From JAVKBW01 sp964352715 (GTDB lineage: Bacteria > Pseudomonadota > Alphaproteobacteria > UBA8366 > Aestuariispiraceae), in the NCBI GenBank assembly GCA_964352715.1, contig CAYGSU010000069.1, positions 1 to 20,728 of the forward strand: a stretch of DNA of 20,728 bases. The letters run 5' to 3'. The position numbers and the translations under genes were made by a program. The notes below the pieces were generated by a model. The model did not search any database. It worked only from the letters and a program-made list of their open reading frames with translations, and had not been told where the DNA came from. How positions within the stretch are numbered: the stretch's first letter is position 1; the number at the start of each line of letters is the position of its first letter. Shown here one piece after another: positions 13,745 to 20,728 of the stretch.

Positions 13745-15633
13745 GATCTTGTTGTCCGCGAGTTTCCCTGCCGCTGTGTAATACCTTGCCTGTCCATATA
13801 CTCAAGAACATCAATGGCAAGGTTCCGGCCAATGCCGGCACGGTTACGAAAATCGGTGGCGGCGAATCCGTCGGGATAATCGTTCCCCAATGTCGAGGCT
13901 GTCTTGCGGAACAGTGCGAAGGTTTCGGGCAACAGATACCGGTTTCTGGAGATATGCACCGCGAATGCCAGCGACGAAGCCCGGTTCAGAACGCCGGCCA
14001 GCAGATCGGGCGTCAGGTCCATCGCCTTCGCCAGCTCATGCACGGTCGGCGCCTGCGACCCGGCGGCTTCCAGCAAGGCTTTTGCATTATGCCAGATCCG
14101 ATCGTCCTCGGCGGCCAGGCCGGGCGAAAACGATGGCAACCGATACAGCCCGTTTGCTAGCGTAATCCGCCGGGTTTGAACCAGATGCGCCAGCAGTGCT
14201 TCGACAAGGGCAGCATCAGGCGTATCGGGGCCGAGCCTTTTTGTCAGTGCCCGGCCGGTCAGACCCGCCAGATGCGGATCCGTTTCATGGCAGGCGGCAA
14301 GGCTTTCGGTGACCTTTGCCGCGAGGATTTTCCATTTTTCTGTATCGGCTAGATGGAGATGGCTGTTGTGGGTGAATACTGTACCGGAAGCTGTTTCAGA
14401 CAGACGGTGGATGGCGTCGGTACTCAGGTTCCGTTCAACGCCGATTTCGTGAAGATCGACAATAAAAGGCGGTGCTCGCAGCAGGGCTTGAACGACATCG
14501 GCCGTGTCTTCCCGGTCGCGCAGCGACAGGTGCTTCAGGCGGGCGCTCTTTGCCCGCCCTTTTGTCGCGCCAAAGGGGGTAAGGACGCGGCCGCCGGCCA
14601 AGGTCCGGCTTCCGGCGTGATCGCGGAGCAGAAACCGGTCGTCGAAAACGGCATCAATCGGTTCATTCGTAATGATCTGCACGAGTGCGGTGTCACAGGG
14701 TTGAAGGGTCTTTCGATCCAGCAGGACAAGCCGGGCCGGTGTCTTCGCTGCGCCTATATGCAGATAGACTGTCTGATCCCGCTTGCCCGATGCCGGCGCA
14801 TCCCGCGCCAGCCGGATTGTCGCATCGAATCGCGCGGTCACGCTCTTGCCGCCATTGCCCACCAGCCACATTCCACGTTTGACACTGGATGTATCGATGC
14901 CCGGGCCTGTCAGGTTCACTGCGCATCGGAGACCGGTCAGCGCTGTTTCCATCGGCTCGTTCTGGACGTGAAGTCCGCGAATACGGGCTGTTTCGCCGGC
15001 AGGCGATACCGTTACCGCATCACCGACGGATAGTTGACCTGACAACAGGGTGCCGGTCACCACAAGCCCGACGCCTTTCAGCGAAAAAGACCGGTCGATG
15101 GCAAGACGCGACAGCGTGTCTGTCTTGCGGGGTTTCGTGTGCAGGCCGGTCAAGGCGTTGTGCAGGTCATCGAACCCGCTTCCCGACAGGGAATCGACAG
15201 CAACAATGGCAGAGCCGACAAGGCAGGTATCTGCGAGCAGGGTCTCGATATCCGCTCTGACCCTTTCGATAGCGTTTTTCTCTACCCCGTCAGTCTTCGA
15301 GATGGCGACGACGCCCTGGGTCACACCCAGAAAATCCAGAACCGTCAGATGTTCTATAGTCTGCGGCATGACCCCGTCATCGGCGGCGATAACAAGCAGA
15401 GCCGCATCGATGCCGCCGATGCCGGATGCCATGGTCGGTAGAAAACGGGCATGGCCCGGCACGTCGATGAAGCCGAACCGCCGCCCATCACAGGCAGTCC
15501 AGTACGCAAATCCCAGTTCAATGGAAAGGCCGCGCTGCTTTTCAATGTCCAGCCGGTCAGTGTCGGTTCCCGTCAGGGTTCGGATCAGGGTCGTCTTGCC
15601 ATGATCGACATGGCCGGCCGTCGCGACGATCAT
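13741..15633 (-). CDS. selB: Selenocysteine-specific translation elongation factor SelB
   Basis: The 630-residue GTPase delivers Sec-tRNA(Sec) to UGA codons marked by a SECIS hairpin. G1 is GHVDHGKTT (7-15), the switch I region is RGLSIELGFAYW, G3 is DVPGHARF and G4 appears as ISKTD. Two beta-barrel domains follow (VVTGTLLSGQLSVGD, then the RLVLLDRKTLQP region). The C-terminal third has the winged helices that bind SECIS RNA (TVHELAKAMDLTPDLLAGVL; GFAATDFRNRAGIGRNLAIDVLEY near the end). The length is normal for the family. Its ATG overlaps the selA TGA by 4 bp (ATGA), so it is translationally coupled. It is the last gene of the hydratase-selA-selB operon and ends on the CTAG shared with selD. 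Confidence 0.96.
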   Translation of the reverse strand: MIVATAGHVDHGKTTLIRTLTGTDTDRLDIEKQRGLSIELGFAYWTACDGRRFGFIDVPGHARFLPTMASGIGGIDAALLVIAADDGVMPQTIEHLTVLDFLGVTQGVVAISKTDGVEKNAIERVRADIETLLADTCLVGSAIVAVDSLSGSGFDDLHNALTGLHTKPRKTDTLSRLAIDRSFSLKGVGLVVTGTLLSGQLSVGDAVTVSPAGETARIRGLHVQNEPMETALTGLRCAVNLTGPGIDTSSVKRGMWLVGNGGKSVTARFDATIRLARDAPASGKRDQTVYLHIGAAKTPARLVLLDRKTLQPCDTALVQIITNEPIDAVFDDRFLLRDHAGSRTLAGGRVLTPFGATKGRAKSARLKHLSLRDREDTADVVQALLRAPPFIVDLHEIGVERNLSTDAIHRLSETASGTVFTHNSHLHLADTEKWKILAAKVTESLAACHETDPHLAGLTGRALTKRLGPDTPDAALVEALLAHLVQTRRITLANGLYRLPSFSPGLAAEDDRIWHNAKALLEAAGSQAPTVHELAKAMDLTPDLLAGVLNRASSLAFAVHISRNRYLLPETFALFRKTASTLGNDYPDGFAATDFRNRAGIGRNLAIDVLEYMDRQGITQRQGNSRTTRS

Positions 15634-17030
15634 TCCCCCACCCTGAGTGACGAAAGCTGGTCGGCAAAGCCGTCCTCATCGTCGAGACAACGAAGGTCGA
15701 ATATCAGCCTGTCACCGGAAAGACGGCCGATGACGGGGCGGGGCAGGGACCGGAAAGCTTTCGCCAGACGGGTCAGGGACGCAAGCTTCCGCTTCGTCGC
15801 ACCGGCAATGGCAAGCCCCGCACTGTCAACGCCGTCGCCGGGCAGCGCACCGCTGCCGATTTCGCTTCGGCATTGCACCTGTTCGACTTGCCAGTCGCTT
15901 CCCAGAACTGAGGCAAACCGGGGCAGAAGCCGTTTTGCCTGGGCTTCAATATCACTGACAGGTCGGGTCAGCAGGCGAAGGGTCGGCAGGCGATCGGCTA
16001 TCGTCTCGGGGTTTTCATACAGCGCCAGAATGGCGTCCAGCGCCGCCATGGTCACCTTGTCGAGCCGCAAGGCGCGTTTCAGCGGGTTGCGCTTGATCTT
16101 CGCGATCAGGTCGGCCCGCCCGACGATCAACCCGGCCTGCGGCCCACCGAGAAGCTTGTCGCCGCTGAATGTGACGATATCCGCGCCCTTGCCCAGTGCC
16201 TGCATTGGCGTTTCCTCCGCCGGAAGGCCGTAATGAGCGAGGTCGATCATTGCACCGCTGCCGAGATCGTTGATGAACGGTATGCCATGCGCCGTCGCCA
16301 GTGCGGCAAGGTCCGCATCGGAGACCGTCTTTGTAAATCCTTCGACACGGAAATTGCTGGGGTGGACTTTCATGATCACGCCGGTCCGTTTGCCGACGGC
16401 GTTTTCGAAATCCGAAAGATGGGTCCGGTTGGTCGTGCCGACTTCAACCAGCTTCGCCCCTGCTCGCGCCATGATATCCGGCATCCGGAACGACCCGCCG
16501 ATTTCAATAAGTTCGCCGCGCGAAACCGGGACTTCTTTCCTCAGGGCGAGACTGTTCAACACCAGCAGAACGGCGGCGGCGTTGTTGTTCACGAAGGTGG
16601 CATCTTCCGCACCGGTCAGTCGGCGCAACCGGTCGGCGACAGGGCCTTCGCGGTCGCCTCGCTTACCGGTCTCGAGATCGAATTCCAGCGCGGTCGGTTG
16701 GCTGGCGGCGCGCGACATAGCCTCGATGGCTTCCGGCGGCAGAACCGCCCGGCCGAGATTGGTATGCAATACTGTGCCGGTCAGATTGAAGACCGGCTTC
16801 GGGTGCAGCTCTGCCCTTCTGTCCAGCAGACGCGCGGTCTCATCCAGTATGGCTGCTTCCGTTACCCTGACGTCAGGGTCCGTTTCTGCGATTCGCCGGC
16901 GGCAGATGTCCAGCGTTTCGCGCAATCCGTTGGTAACGGCCGATCGTCCATATGTTGCCAGCAGGGCGTCGGTTTCGGGCTTTCGCAGCACCGAATCGAC
17001 GGAGGGCAATCGGGAGAACGGCACGTTCAT
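15630..17030 (-). CDS. selA: L-seryl-tRNA(Sec) selenium transferase SelA
   Basis: This 466-residue cytoplasmic PLP enzyme converts Ser-tRNA(Sec) to Sec-tRNA(Sec) using selenophosphate from SelD; bacterial SelA is a ring-shaped decamer. An N-terminal helical domain (LPSVDSVLRKPETDALLATYG) matches the tRNA-binding part. The core includes VFNLTGTVLHTNLGRA (80-95) and FVNNNAAAVLL. It also has IEIGGSFRMPDIM and the PLP lysine K292 in TFSGDKLLGGPQAG, corresponding to K295 of E. coli SelA. The start codon overlaps the upstream hydratase stop by one base (TGATG), and the stop overlaps the selB start. It is therefore the middle gene of a tightly coupled operon. A matching selC was not found in the window. 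Confidence 0.97.
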   Translation of the reverse strand: MNVPFSRLPSVDSVLRKPETDALLATYGRSAVTNGLRETLDICRRRIAETDPDVRVTEAAILDETARLLDRRAELHPKPVFNLTGTVLHTNLGRAVLPPEAIEAMSRAASQPTALEFDLETGKRGDREGPVADRLRRLTGAEDATFVNNNAAAVLLVLNSLALRKEVPVSRGELIEIGGSFRMPDIMARAGAKLVEVGTTNRTHLSDFENAVGKRTGVIMKVHPSNFRVEGFTKTVSDADLAALATAHGIPFINDLGSGAMIDLAHYGLPAEETPMQALGKGADIVTFSGDKLLGGPQAGLIVGRADLIAKIKRNPLKRALRLDKVTMAALDAILALYENPETIADRLPTLRLLTRPVSDIEAQAKRLLPRFASVLGSDWQVEQVQCRSEIGSGALPGDGVDSAGLAIAGATKRKLASLTRLAKAFRSLPRPVIGRLSGDRLIFDLRCLDDEDGFADQLSSLRVGE

Positions 17031-17905
17031 CAGGATGTCTCGGCCGCGAAGGTTGCAGTTACATCCATCGCCAGACCGCGATCCGGCGTTTCCGCCCAGA
17101 TGCGCATGGTCGGGCCGTCTTCATCCAGCTTGCCGTTCAGGGTGAACGGACGGGTATCGAACAGCGGCGATACCGCCCGATAGGAAAGCTTTTCGACCAT
17201 CCGCCCGGGCATCCGTCCAAGGGCGCGGTCGGTCAGCAGAGTCACGGTCAACGGGCCATGAAACACCAGTCCGGGATAGCCTTCTTCGTTCCGGGCATAG
17301 TCGCGGTCGTAATGGATACGATGGCCGTTATAGGTGAGGGCCGAATACCGGAACAGCAGAACCGGCGACGGCGTTATCGTTTCCGACCAGTCGGCATGCT
17401 GCGGTGGCGGCACCGGCTTCGGCGCCGGCGCATCCGGTGCGGGATGATCGCGATAAACGATATCATGTTCCTCGGAAACACAAACGATACCGTCCGGCCC
17501 GGCAAGATCATGTTGCACGGTGACGAAGCACAAACGCCCGGACCGTCCGTGTTTCACCTCGACTGATTTGATGGTTGAGGTCTTTGTAATTGTCAGGCCC
17601 AGCGCGATCGGGCTGTTGAATGTTACCCTTCCACCGGCCCACATCCGGCGGGGCAGATCGACCGGTGGCAGAAAACCACCCAGCTTGTGATGGCCATCAG
17701 GACCCAGCAGGCTGGGTTGCGCGGGAGCTGGAAAGAAAACCCAGTGCCACAGCGGCGGCAACGGATCGCCCTCACCGAGTTCTGGCGTCCGGTCGAGCAA
17801 AGCCTGCATCAGTCGCGCCTGTCGCGCGTCAAACAGGTCCGTATCGGTCTCCTGTCTGCCGATCCAGGATTGCAGAATTTCGCTATCAAGTGTCGCTTTG
17901 GTCAT
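17030..17905 (-). CDS. HTD2-type acyl-CoA hydratase (mesaconyl-C4-CoA hydratase-like, FAS1-like dehydratase domain)
   Basis: This 291-residue protein is a double hot-dog dehydratase of the HTD2/mesaconyl-C4-CoA hydratase type. The N-terminal half has PLWHWVFFPAPAQPSLLGPDGH and GGFLPPVDLPRRMWAGGRV. A proline-rich linker (155-170) follows. The C-terminal half holds the hydratase motif in FRYSALTYNGHRIHYDRDYA, with N193, H195 and H198-D200 region residues, then YPGLVFHGPL. Relatives hydrate branched or C4/C5 unsaturated dicarboxylyl-CoAs such as mesaconyl-, itaconyl- or citraconyl-CoA, or act on fatty acyl thioesters; the substrate here is unknown. It is the first gene of the operon with selA and selB and ends with tandem TGA TGA, the second overlapping the selA ATG. 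It diverges from an MmgE/PrpD gene 89 bp away. Confidence 0.9.
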   Translation of the reverse strand: MTKATLDSEILQSWIGRQETDTDLFDARQARLMQALLDRTPELGEGDPLPPLWHWVFFPAPAQPSLLGPDGHHKLGGFLPPVDLPRRMWAGGRVTFNSPIALGLTITKTSTIKSVEVKHGRSGRLCFVTVQHDLAGPDGIVCVSEEHDIVYRDHPAPDAPAPKPVPPPQHADWSETITPSPVLLFRYSALTYNGHRIHYDRDYARNEEGYPGLVFHGPLTVTLLTDRALGRMPGRMVEKLSYRAVSPLFDTRPFTLNGKLDEDGPTMRIWAETPDRGLAMDVTATFAAETS

Positions 17906-17947
17906 GCTTCGCTACGGTCCTGTTTTTCATATTCTGTACCCGCCAAT

Positions 17948-17976
17948 GTGATAAGGGAAAGGAAAGACTTTCTCAA
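17948..17976 (-). promoter_or_regulatory. Promoter of the hydratase-selA-selB operon
   Basis: On the minus strand TTGAGA (17976-17971) and TATCAC (17953-17948) are separated by 17 bp, a good sigma-70-like arrangement (5/6 and 4/6). The predicted start near 17941 gives a 5' leader of about 36 nt. A weaker plus-strand promoter for the MmgE/PrpD gene (TTCATA at 17926-17931, GATAAG at 17950-17955) would overlap it, implying mutual interference. Confidence 0.5.
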
Positions 17977-17994
17977 AACTGATCGGGACACAAA

Positions 17995-19395
17995 ATGTCT
18001 TCTTCCGTCACGGATGCAGCAGAACCCAAACCGGCGATTGTGCAACTGGCCGGCTTTGTCGCTGAAACGGATTTCCAGCCTTCCCCTGCCACGGTCGGAC
18101 TTGTCCGGATGGCGCTGGTCGATACATTCGGATGCTTCCTGTCCGGGTCGGGTCAACCGGTGGCTCGCATGGCGCAGGCGGCATTTGCAGAATTCGGACC
18201 TGCTGCGGCATCCGTTTTTGGAACGCCGCTCCGCACCGAAACATCGAAAGCCGCTTTTCTGAACGCGGTAGCCGGTCATGCGCTGGAATTCGACGACTGG
18301 GAAATGGTCGGCAACACGCATCCGAGCAATGTCCTGTTTGCGGCGATTCTGGCGGCGGCGGGCGAAAAGGCTGTATCCGGCAAGGCCGTCATCGATGCCT
18401 ACCTTGCCGGGTTCGAGGTGATCGCCCGACTGGGCGAAGCCATCAATTTCGAACACTATGATCAGGGGTGGCATGCAACAGGCACGCTGGGCGCCATCGG
18501 CGCGGCGGCGGCGGTTGCCCGACTTCAAGCTCTGGACGCCGGCAAGACCGCTCATGCGCTTTCCATCGCGACCAGCCGGGCGGTCGCTTTCACAGGCCAG
18601 TTCGGATCGGAAACCAAACCCTTGCAGGCAGGGTTCGCAGCAGAAGCGGGCATTGTGGCGGTGACCCTGGCGGCTCAGGGCCTGACCGGCCGACCGGAAA
18701 TACTGGACTCGCAGAAAGGATTCTTTGCGCTCACAGGCCATCGCGATACGGCGCGGCATGCCTCAGCGATGGCCAAAATCGGCACGGTTCTGGCGCTTGA
18801 AGAACACGGGCTTGTCTTCAAGCTGTATCCCAGTTGCGGTTATACGCACCGGTTGATTGATTGCGCTGTCGAAATCTTCAAAACAGTCGGGCCAAAACCG
18901 GAAGATATCAGGAAAGTCGTGCTGCATCTGCCGAAACTGCATGCCGCTGTTGTGCCATTCAAACAGCCCAGAAACCGTTCTGAAGCCCTGTTCAGCCTGC
19001 CTTTCTGTATTTCGCTGGCGCTGAAAAAGGGCGATGTTTCGCTATCGGACATGGACTCGGAATGCTGGAACGACCCGGACATCCGAACGATGATCGAAAA
19101 GATGCAGATCATACCCTTCGCGCAGAAGCGGCCCGATCTGAACTATGCGCCGGAAGACCCGGACCGGCTTGAAATCACCCTGGTTGACGGGTCACGGCAT
19201 GCCGTTTCCGTCGTTTATCCCGAGGGATCGCCACCCAATCCGGCTTCCGACCAACGCCTGATCGACAAGTTCATGGCGACCGCGAAACTCGGATCAACCT
19301 TGCCGGAACCGCAGATGAAGGAAGCGCTCGGCCGGATGCTTGCCTGGCCGAGCGCGGATGATGTTCACAGGTGCTTGACGCCGTTCAACAGGTGA
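17995..19395 (+). CDS. MmgE/PrpD family protein
   Basis: The 466-residue cytoplasmic protein belongs to the family containing 2-methylcitrate dehydratase (PrpD), cis-aconitate decarboxylase and iminodisuccinate epimerase. Typical features in order are VRMALVDTFGCFLSGSGQP, then FLNAVAGHALEFDDWEMVGNTHPSN with the conserved acidic and HP active-site elements. AYLAGFEVIARLGEAI, HATGTLGAIGAAAAVARL, TKPLQAGFAAEAGIVA and FKLYPSCGYTH follow. The HALEFDD and HPSN segments support a hydro-lyase or decarboxylase on a tricarboxylate-like substrate, but paralogues of this family are easily mis-assigned. No methylcitrate synthase or other prp gene is nearby. The divergent acyl-CoA hydratase suggests a shared pathway. 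The ribosome-binding site is weak (GGGAC). The end is 12 bp from the convergent ompW stop. Confidence 0.92.
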   Translation: MSSSVTDAAEPKPAIVQLAGFVAETDFQPSPATVGLVRMALVDTFGCFLSGSGQPVARMAQAAFAEFGPAAASVFGTPLRTETSKAAFLNAVAGHALEFDDWEMVGNTHPSNVLFAAILAAAGEKAVSGKAVIDAYLAGFEVIARLGEAINFEHYDQGWHATGTLGAIGAAAAVARLQALDAGKTAHALSIATSRAVAFTGQFGSETKPLQAGFAAEAGIVAVTLAAQGLTGRPEILDSQKGFFALTGHRDTARHASAMAKIGTVLALEEHGLVFKLYPSCGYTHRLIDCAVEIFKTVGPKPEDIRKVVLHLPKLHAAVVPFKQPRNRSEALFSLPFCISLALKKGDVSLSDMDSECWNDPDIRTMIEKMQIIPFAQKRPDLNYAPEDPDRLEITLVDGSRHAVSVVYPEGSPPNPASDQRLIDKFMATAKLGSTLPEPQMKEALGRMLAWPSADDVHRCLTPFNR

Positions 19396-19407
19396 ACGTG
19401 AAACGCT

Positions 19408-20052
19408 CTAGAACCTGTAACCGACGCCGACACCGAAAATCCATGGGTCGAGATCGACATCGGCGGCAATTGCCCCGTTGTTGATTGAAACATCGGTGTT
19501 GAAGAACACTTTCTTCACGTCTGCGTTGAACGACCAGTTGCCTTCAATGGCGACATCGAAACCCGCCTGCAGGGCATAGCCAAGGCCGTTTTCATAGTCG
19601 ATGGATGTTACGGTACCGCCCGGCGCATCCTCGTTATAGAACAGCATGTAGTTCAGCCCGGCGCCGACATAGGGGCTGAACCGGTCATCCGCCAGGAAAT
19701 GATACTGCAGGGTAAGGGTCGGCGGCAGCACGCCGACATCGCCCAGATCGACCGTACCGAGCGCGGTGTTGTCCGCCTTCATGTCATGCTTGGTTGTGGC
19801 GGCGATCAGCTCCAATGCGATATTTTTCGTGATGAAGTAGCTGATATCGAGCTCGGGAACATATTCGTTGCTGGCGTCGACATCGCCGCCAATTACGCTG
19901 ATCGTGCTGGTTTCATCGGGCACAACTGCTATCCCGCGTAGCCGCAGCAGAACATCGCCCGCTTCCTTGGTCTTGAAGTCGGCCGCTGCAGCCGGCGTTG
20001 AAAGGCAAGCAGCAGTGATGGCGGCGGTGATAACTCTTTTTACTGAAACCAT
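19408..20052 (-). CDS. ompW: OmpW family outer membrane protein
   Basis: This 214-residue protein starts with a signal peptide (VKRVITAAITAACLSTPAAA, cleaved near AAA-ADF). The mature part is an eight-stranded beta-barrel of the OmpW type. GDVLLRLRGIAVVPDETSTI begins it, followed by EYVPELDISYFITKNIALEL, TLTLQYHF and FSPYVGAGLNYMLF. It closes with a C-terminal aromatic residue (GVGVGYRF) that serves as the BAM insertion signal. OmpW proteins form narrow hydrophobic channels for small molecules. I chose ATG 20052, with AGGGGA about 8 bp upstream, because the upstream in-frame start at 20082 would place ten hydrophilic residues before the signal peptide. An FNR/FixK-like box lies in its promoter. 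Confidence 0.94.
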   Translation of the reverse strand: MVSVKRVITAAITAACLSTPAAAADFKTKEAGDVLLRLRGIAVVPDETSTISVIGGDVDASNEYVPELDISYFITKNIALELIAATTKHDMKADNTALGTVDLGDVGVLPPTLTLQYHFLADDRFSPYVGAGLNYMLFYNEDAPGGTVTSIDYENGLGYALQAGFDVAIEGNWSFNADVKKVFFNTDVSINNGAIAADVDLDPWIFGVGVGYRF

Positions 20053-20118
20053 GGAAAATTCCCCTTTACGCTTAGACGTCAACTGGCGCGCAGTGTCTGC
20101 CTACGGGAAAATTCCGCT

Positions 20119-20132
20119 TTGATGTAAATCAG
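20119..20132. promoter_or_regulatory. FNR/FixK-type box upstream of ompW
   Basis: TTGATGTAAATCAG matches the FNR/FnrL consensus TTGAT-N4-ATCAA at 9 of 10 defined positions. Its centre is about 73 bp upstream of the ompW ATG. Activation from the class II position (-41.5) would put the transcription start near 20084, leaving a leader of about 30 nt. E. coli ompW is known to respond to FNR and oxygen. Confidence 0.6.
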
Positions 20133-20165
20133 TTATGAACAAGTTTTGTCTGGTTCTCGTCGCCG

Positions 20166-20447
20166 TCAGGCGTACCGGAAAATCACAAACCCGTATACCA
20201 GCGCGATGGCGAGCGGCCCCCAGAGCGGCGTGCCGACCAGCCCCAGCCAGGCGAGGAAAATGAAGGCGCTGCCCAGCAGCGTGATGAACAGCCGGTCGCC
20301 CCGCGTTGTGTCCAGGCCCAGAATGCCGTGTCGCGCATCGCCACCCGGGCGGCGCAGTTCCAGGACCGTCATTGTGATCAGGCAGGTTGCGATGAATACG
20401 AAGAAGGCGGCGGTCGGCCAGGTCCAGGCCATCCAGGAAAGCGACAT
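20166..20447 (-). CDS. glpU: DUF2160 small integral membrane protein (GlpU-like)
   Basis: The 93-residue protein has three transmembrane helices: WPTAAFFVFIATCLITMTVL, LFITLLGSAFIFLAWLGLVG and PLWGPLAIALVYGFVIF. The connecting loop contains RRPGGDARHGILGLDTTRGD, diagnostic of DUF2160. Genes of this type sit directly after the second permease gene of glycerol and related ABC transporters; in Rhizobium the homologue is glpU of the glpSTPQUV operon. The neighbour upstream here is indeed a GlpQ-like permease, 17 bp away, and AGGAGGG precedes ATG 20447. Its exact function is unknown, possibly an accessory subunit. In Rhizobium the binding-protein gene glpV comes next; here ompW does instead. Confidence 0.88.
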   Translation of the reverse strand: MSLSWMAWTWPTAAFFVFIATCLITMTVLELRRPGGDARHGILGLDTTRGDRLFITLLGSAFIFLAWLGLVGTPLWGPLAIALVYGFVIFRYA

Positions 20448-20464
20448 GATCTAAACCCTCCTTC

Positions 20465-20728
20465 CTATACCCGGCCCAGGGCGAAGCCCTTGGCGATGTA
20501 GTTGCGCACGAAATAGATCACGAATGCCCCGGGCACGATGGTCAGTGTGCCGGCGGCGGCCAGCAGCCCCAACTCGTACCCGGATGTGCTGGCCGTTCTT
20601 GTCATCGTTGCAGCGATGGGTTTTGCATCGACGGCGGTCAGCGTCTTCGCCAGCAGCAGTTCGACCCAGGAAAACATGAAGCAGAAGAAGCAGGCGACGC
20701 CGATACCGGCGGCGATGGTCGGAATGAA
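20465..20728 (-). CDS. glpQ: Carbohydrate/glycerol ABC transporter permease, C-terminal part (GlpQ-like)
   Basis: The open frame enters from the right window edge and shows the last 87 residues of a MalG-type binding-protein-dependent permease. It begins FIPTIAAGIGVACFFCF and continues FSWVELLLAKTLTAVDAKPI. It ends with a final transmembrane helix (LAAAGTLTIVPGAFVIYF) and the usual VRNYIAKGFALGRV tail. The tail and the SWVELLLA region resemble GlpQ of alphaproteobacterial glycerol ABC transporters, which fits the GlpU-like gene 17 bp downstream. The ATPase-contacting EAA loop lies outside the window. Polyol or sugar specificity is inferred from neighbours only. Confidence 0.87.
   Translation of the reverse strand, partial: FIPTIAAGIGVACFFCFMFSWVELLLAKTLTAVDAKPIAATMTRTASTSGYELGLLAAAGTLTIVPGAFVIYFVRNYIAKGFALGRV

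Noticed and set aside
17027..17032. TGA stop of the hydratase read as selenocysteine to extend the protein
   Set aside because: A second in-frame TGA follows at once (TGA TGA), selA starts in another frame, and no SECIS-like hairpin was noticed.
17902..18759. 285-codon open frame antisense to the MmgE/PrpD gene
   Set aside because: It is a shadow of a well-supported gene, with no domain and no ribosome-binding site.

Overview
The window is GC-rich, densely packed DNA that looks like the chromosome of an alphaproteobacterium, probably Rhodospirillales-like and marine. That placement is an inference from gene content: a TAXI-type TRAP transporter, a DUF3422 membrane protein, a GlpQ/GlpU-type ABC transporter end, a MocR regulator beside a class-I glutamine amidotransferase, and a flavoprotein-SelD fusion. 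There are no rRNA or tRNA genes, insertion sequences, CRISPR arrays or phage genes, so this is an ordinary chromosomal region made of several metabolic modules.

Layout. (1) 1-5622, all minus strand: a TAXI solute-binding protein, a fused TRAP permease, a universal stress protein and a MaoC-like hydratase form one transport operon. An Lrp/AsnC regulator and an amidohydrolase cut by the window edge follow. The operon appears to start from a strong extended -10 promoter at about 5853-5861, with a roughly 220-nt leader that can fold. (2) 5916-8177: a glutamine amidotransferase (minus) diverges from a MocR/PdxR-type regulator (plus), with an inverted repeat between them. (3) 8174-9466: a DUF3422 membrane protein (minus). 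(4) 9467-11520: a 410-bp AT-richer intergenic region, an Amt-family ammonium transporter, a 56-residue single-pass membrane protein directly behind it, and an intrinsic terminator. (5) 11546-17905: the selenocysteine module. A selD fusion (plus) faces an operon of an HTD2-type hydratase, selA and selB (minus). (6) 17995-19395: an MmgE/PrpD-family protein divergent from that hydratase. (7) 19408-20728, minus: OmpW with an FNR/FixK-like box in its promoter, a DUF2160 (GlpU-like) protein, and the C-terminus of a GlpQ-like ABC permease.

How the parts fit. The TRAP module imports an unidentified organic acid or amino-acid-like solute; the UspA protein may gate it and the MaoC hydratase may process it. 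SelA, SelB and SelD supply everything for selenocysteine synthesis and insertion except selC (tRNA-Sec), which is not in the window, nor is any obvious selenoprotein. The hydratase/MmgE-PrpD divergent pair suggests acid-CoA metabolism (methylcitrate, itaconate or mesaconate type).

The items I consider most worth pursuing are the small membrane protein co-transcribed with the Amt transporter, the structured leader of the TRAP operon, the perfect inverted repeat between the Lrp gene and the amidohydrolase, and the translational coupling of an acyl-CoA hydratase to selA-selB. I did not see an obviously new multi-gene system.
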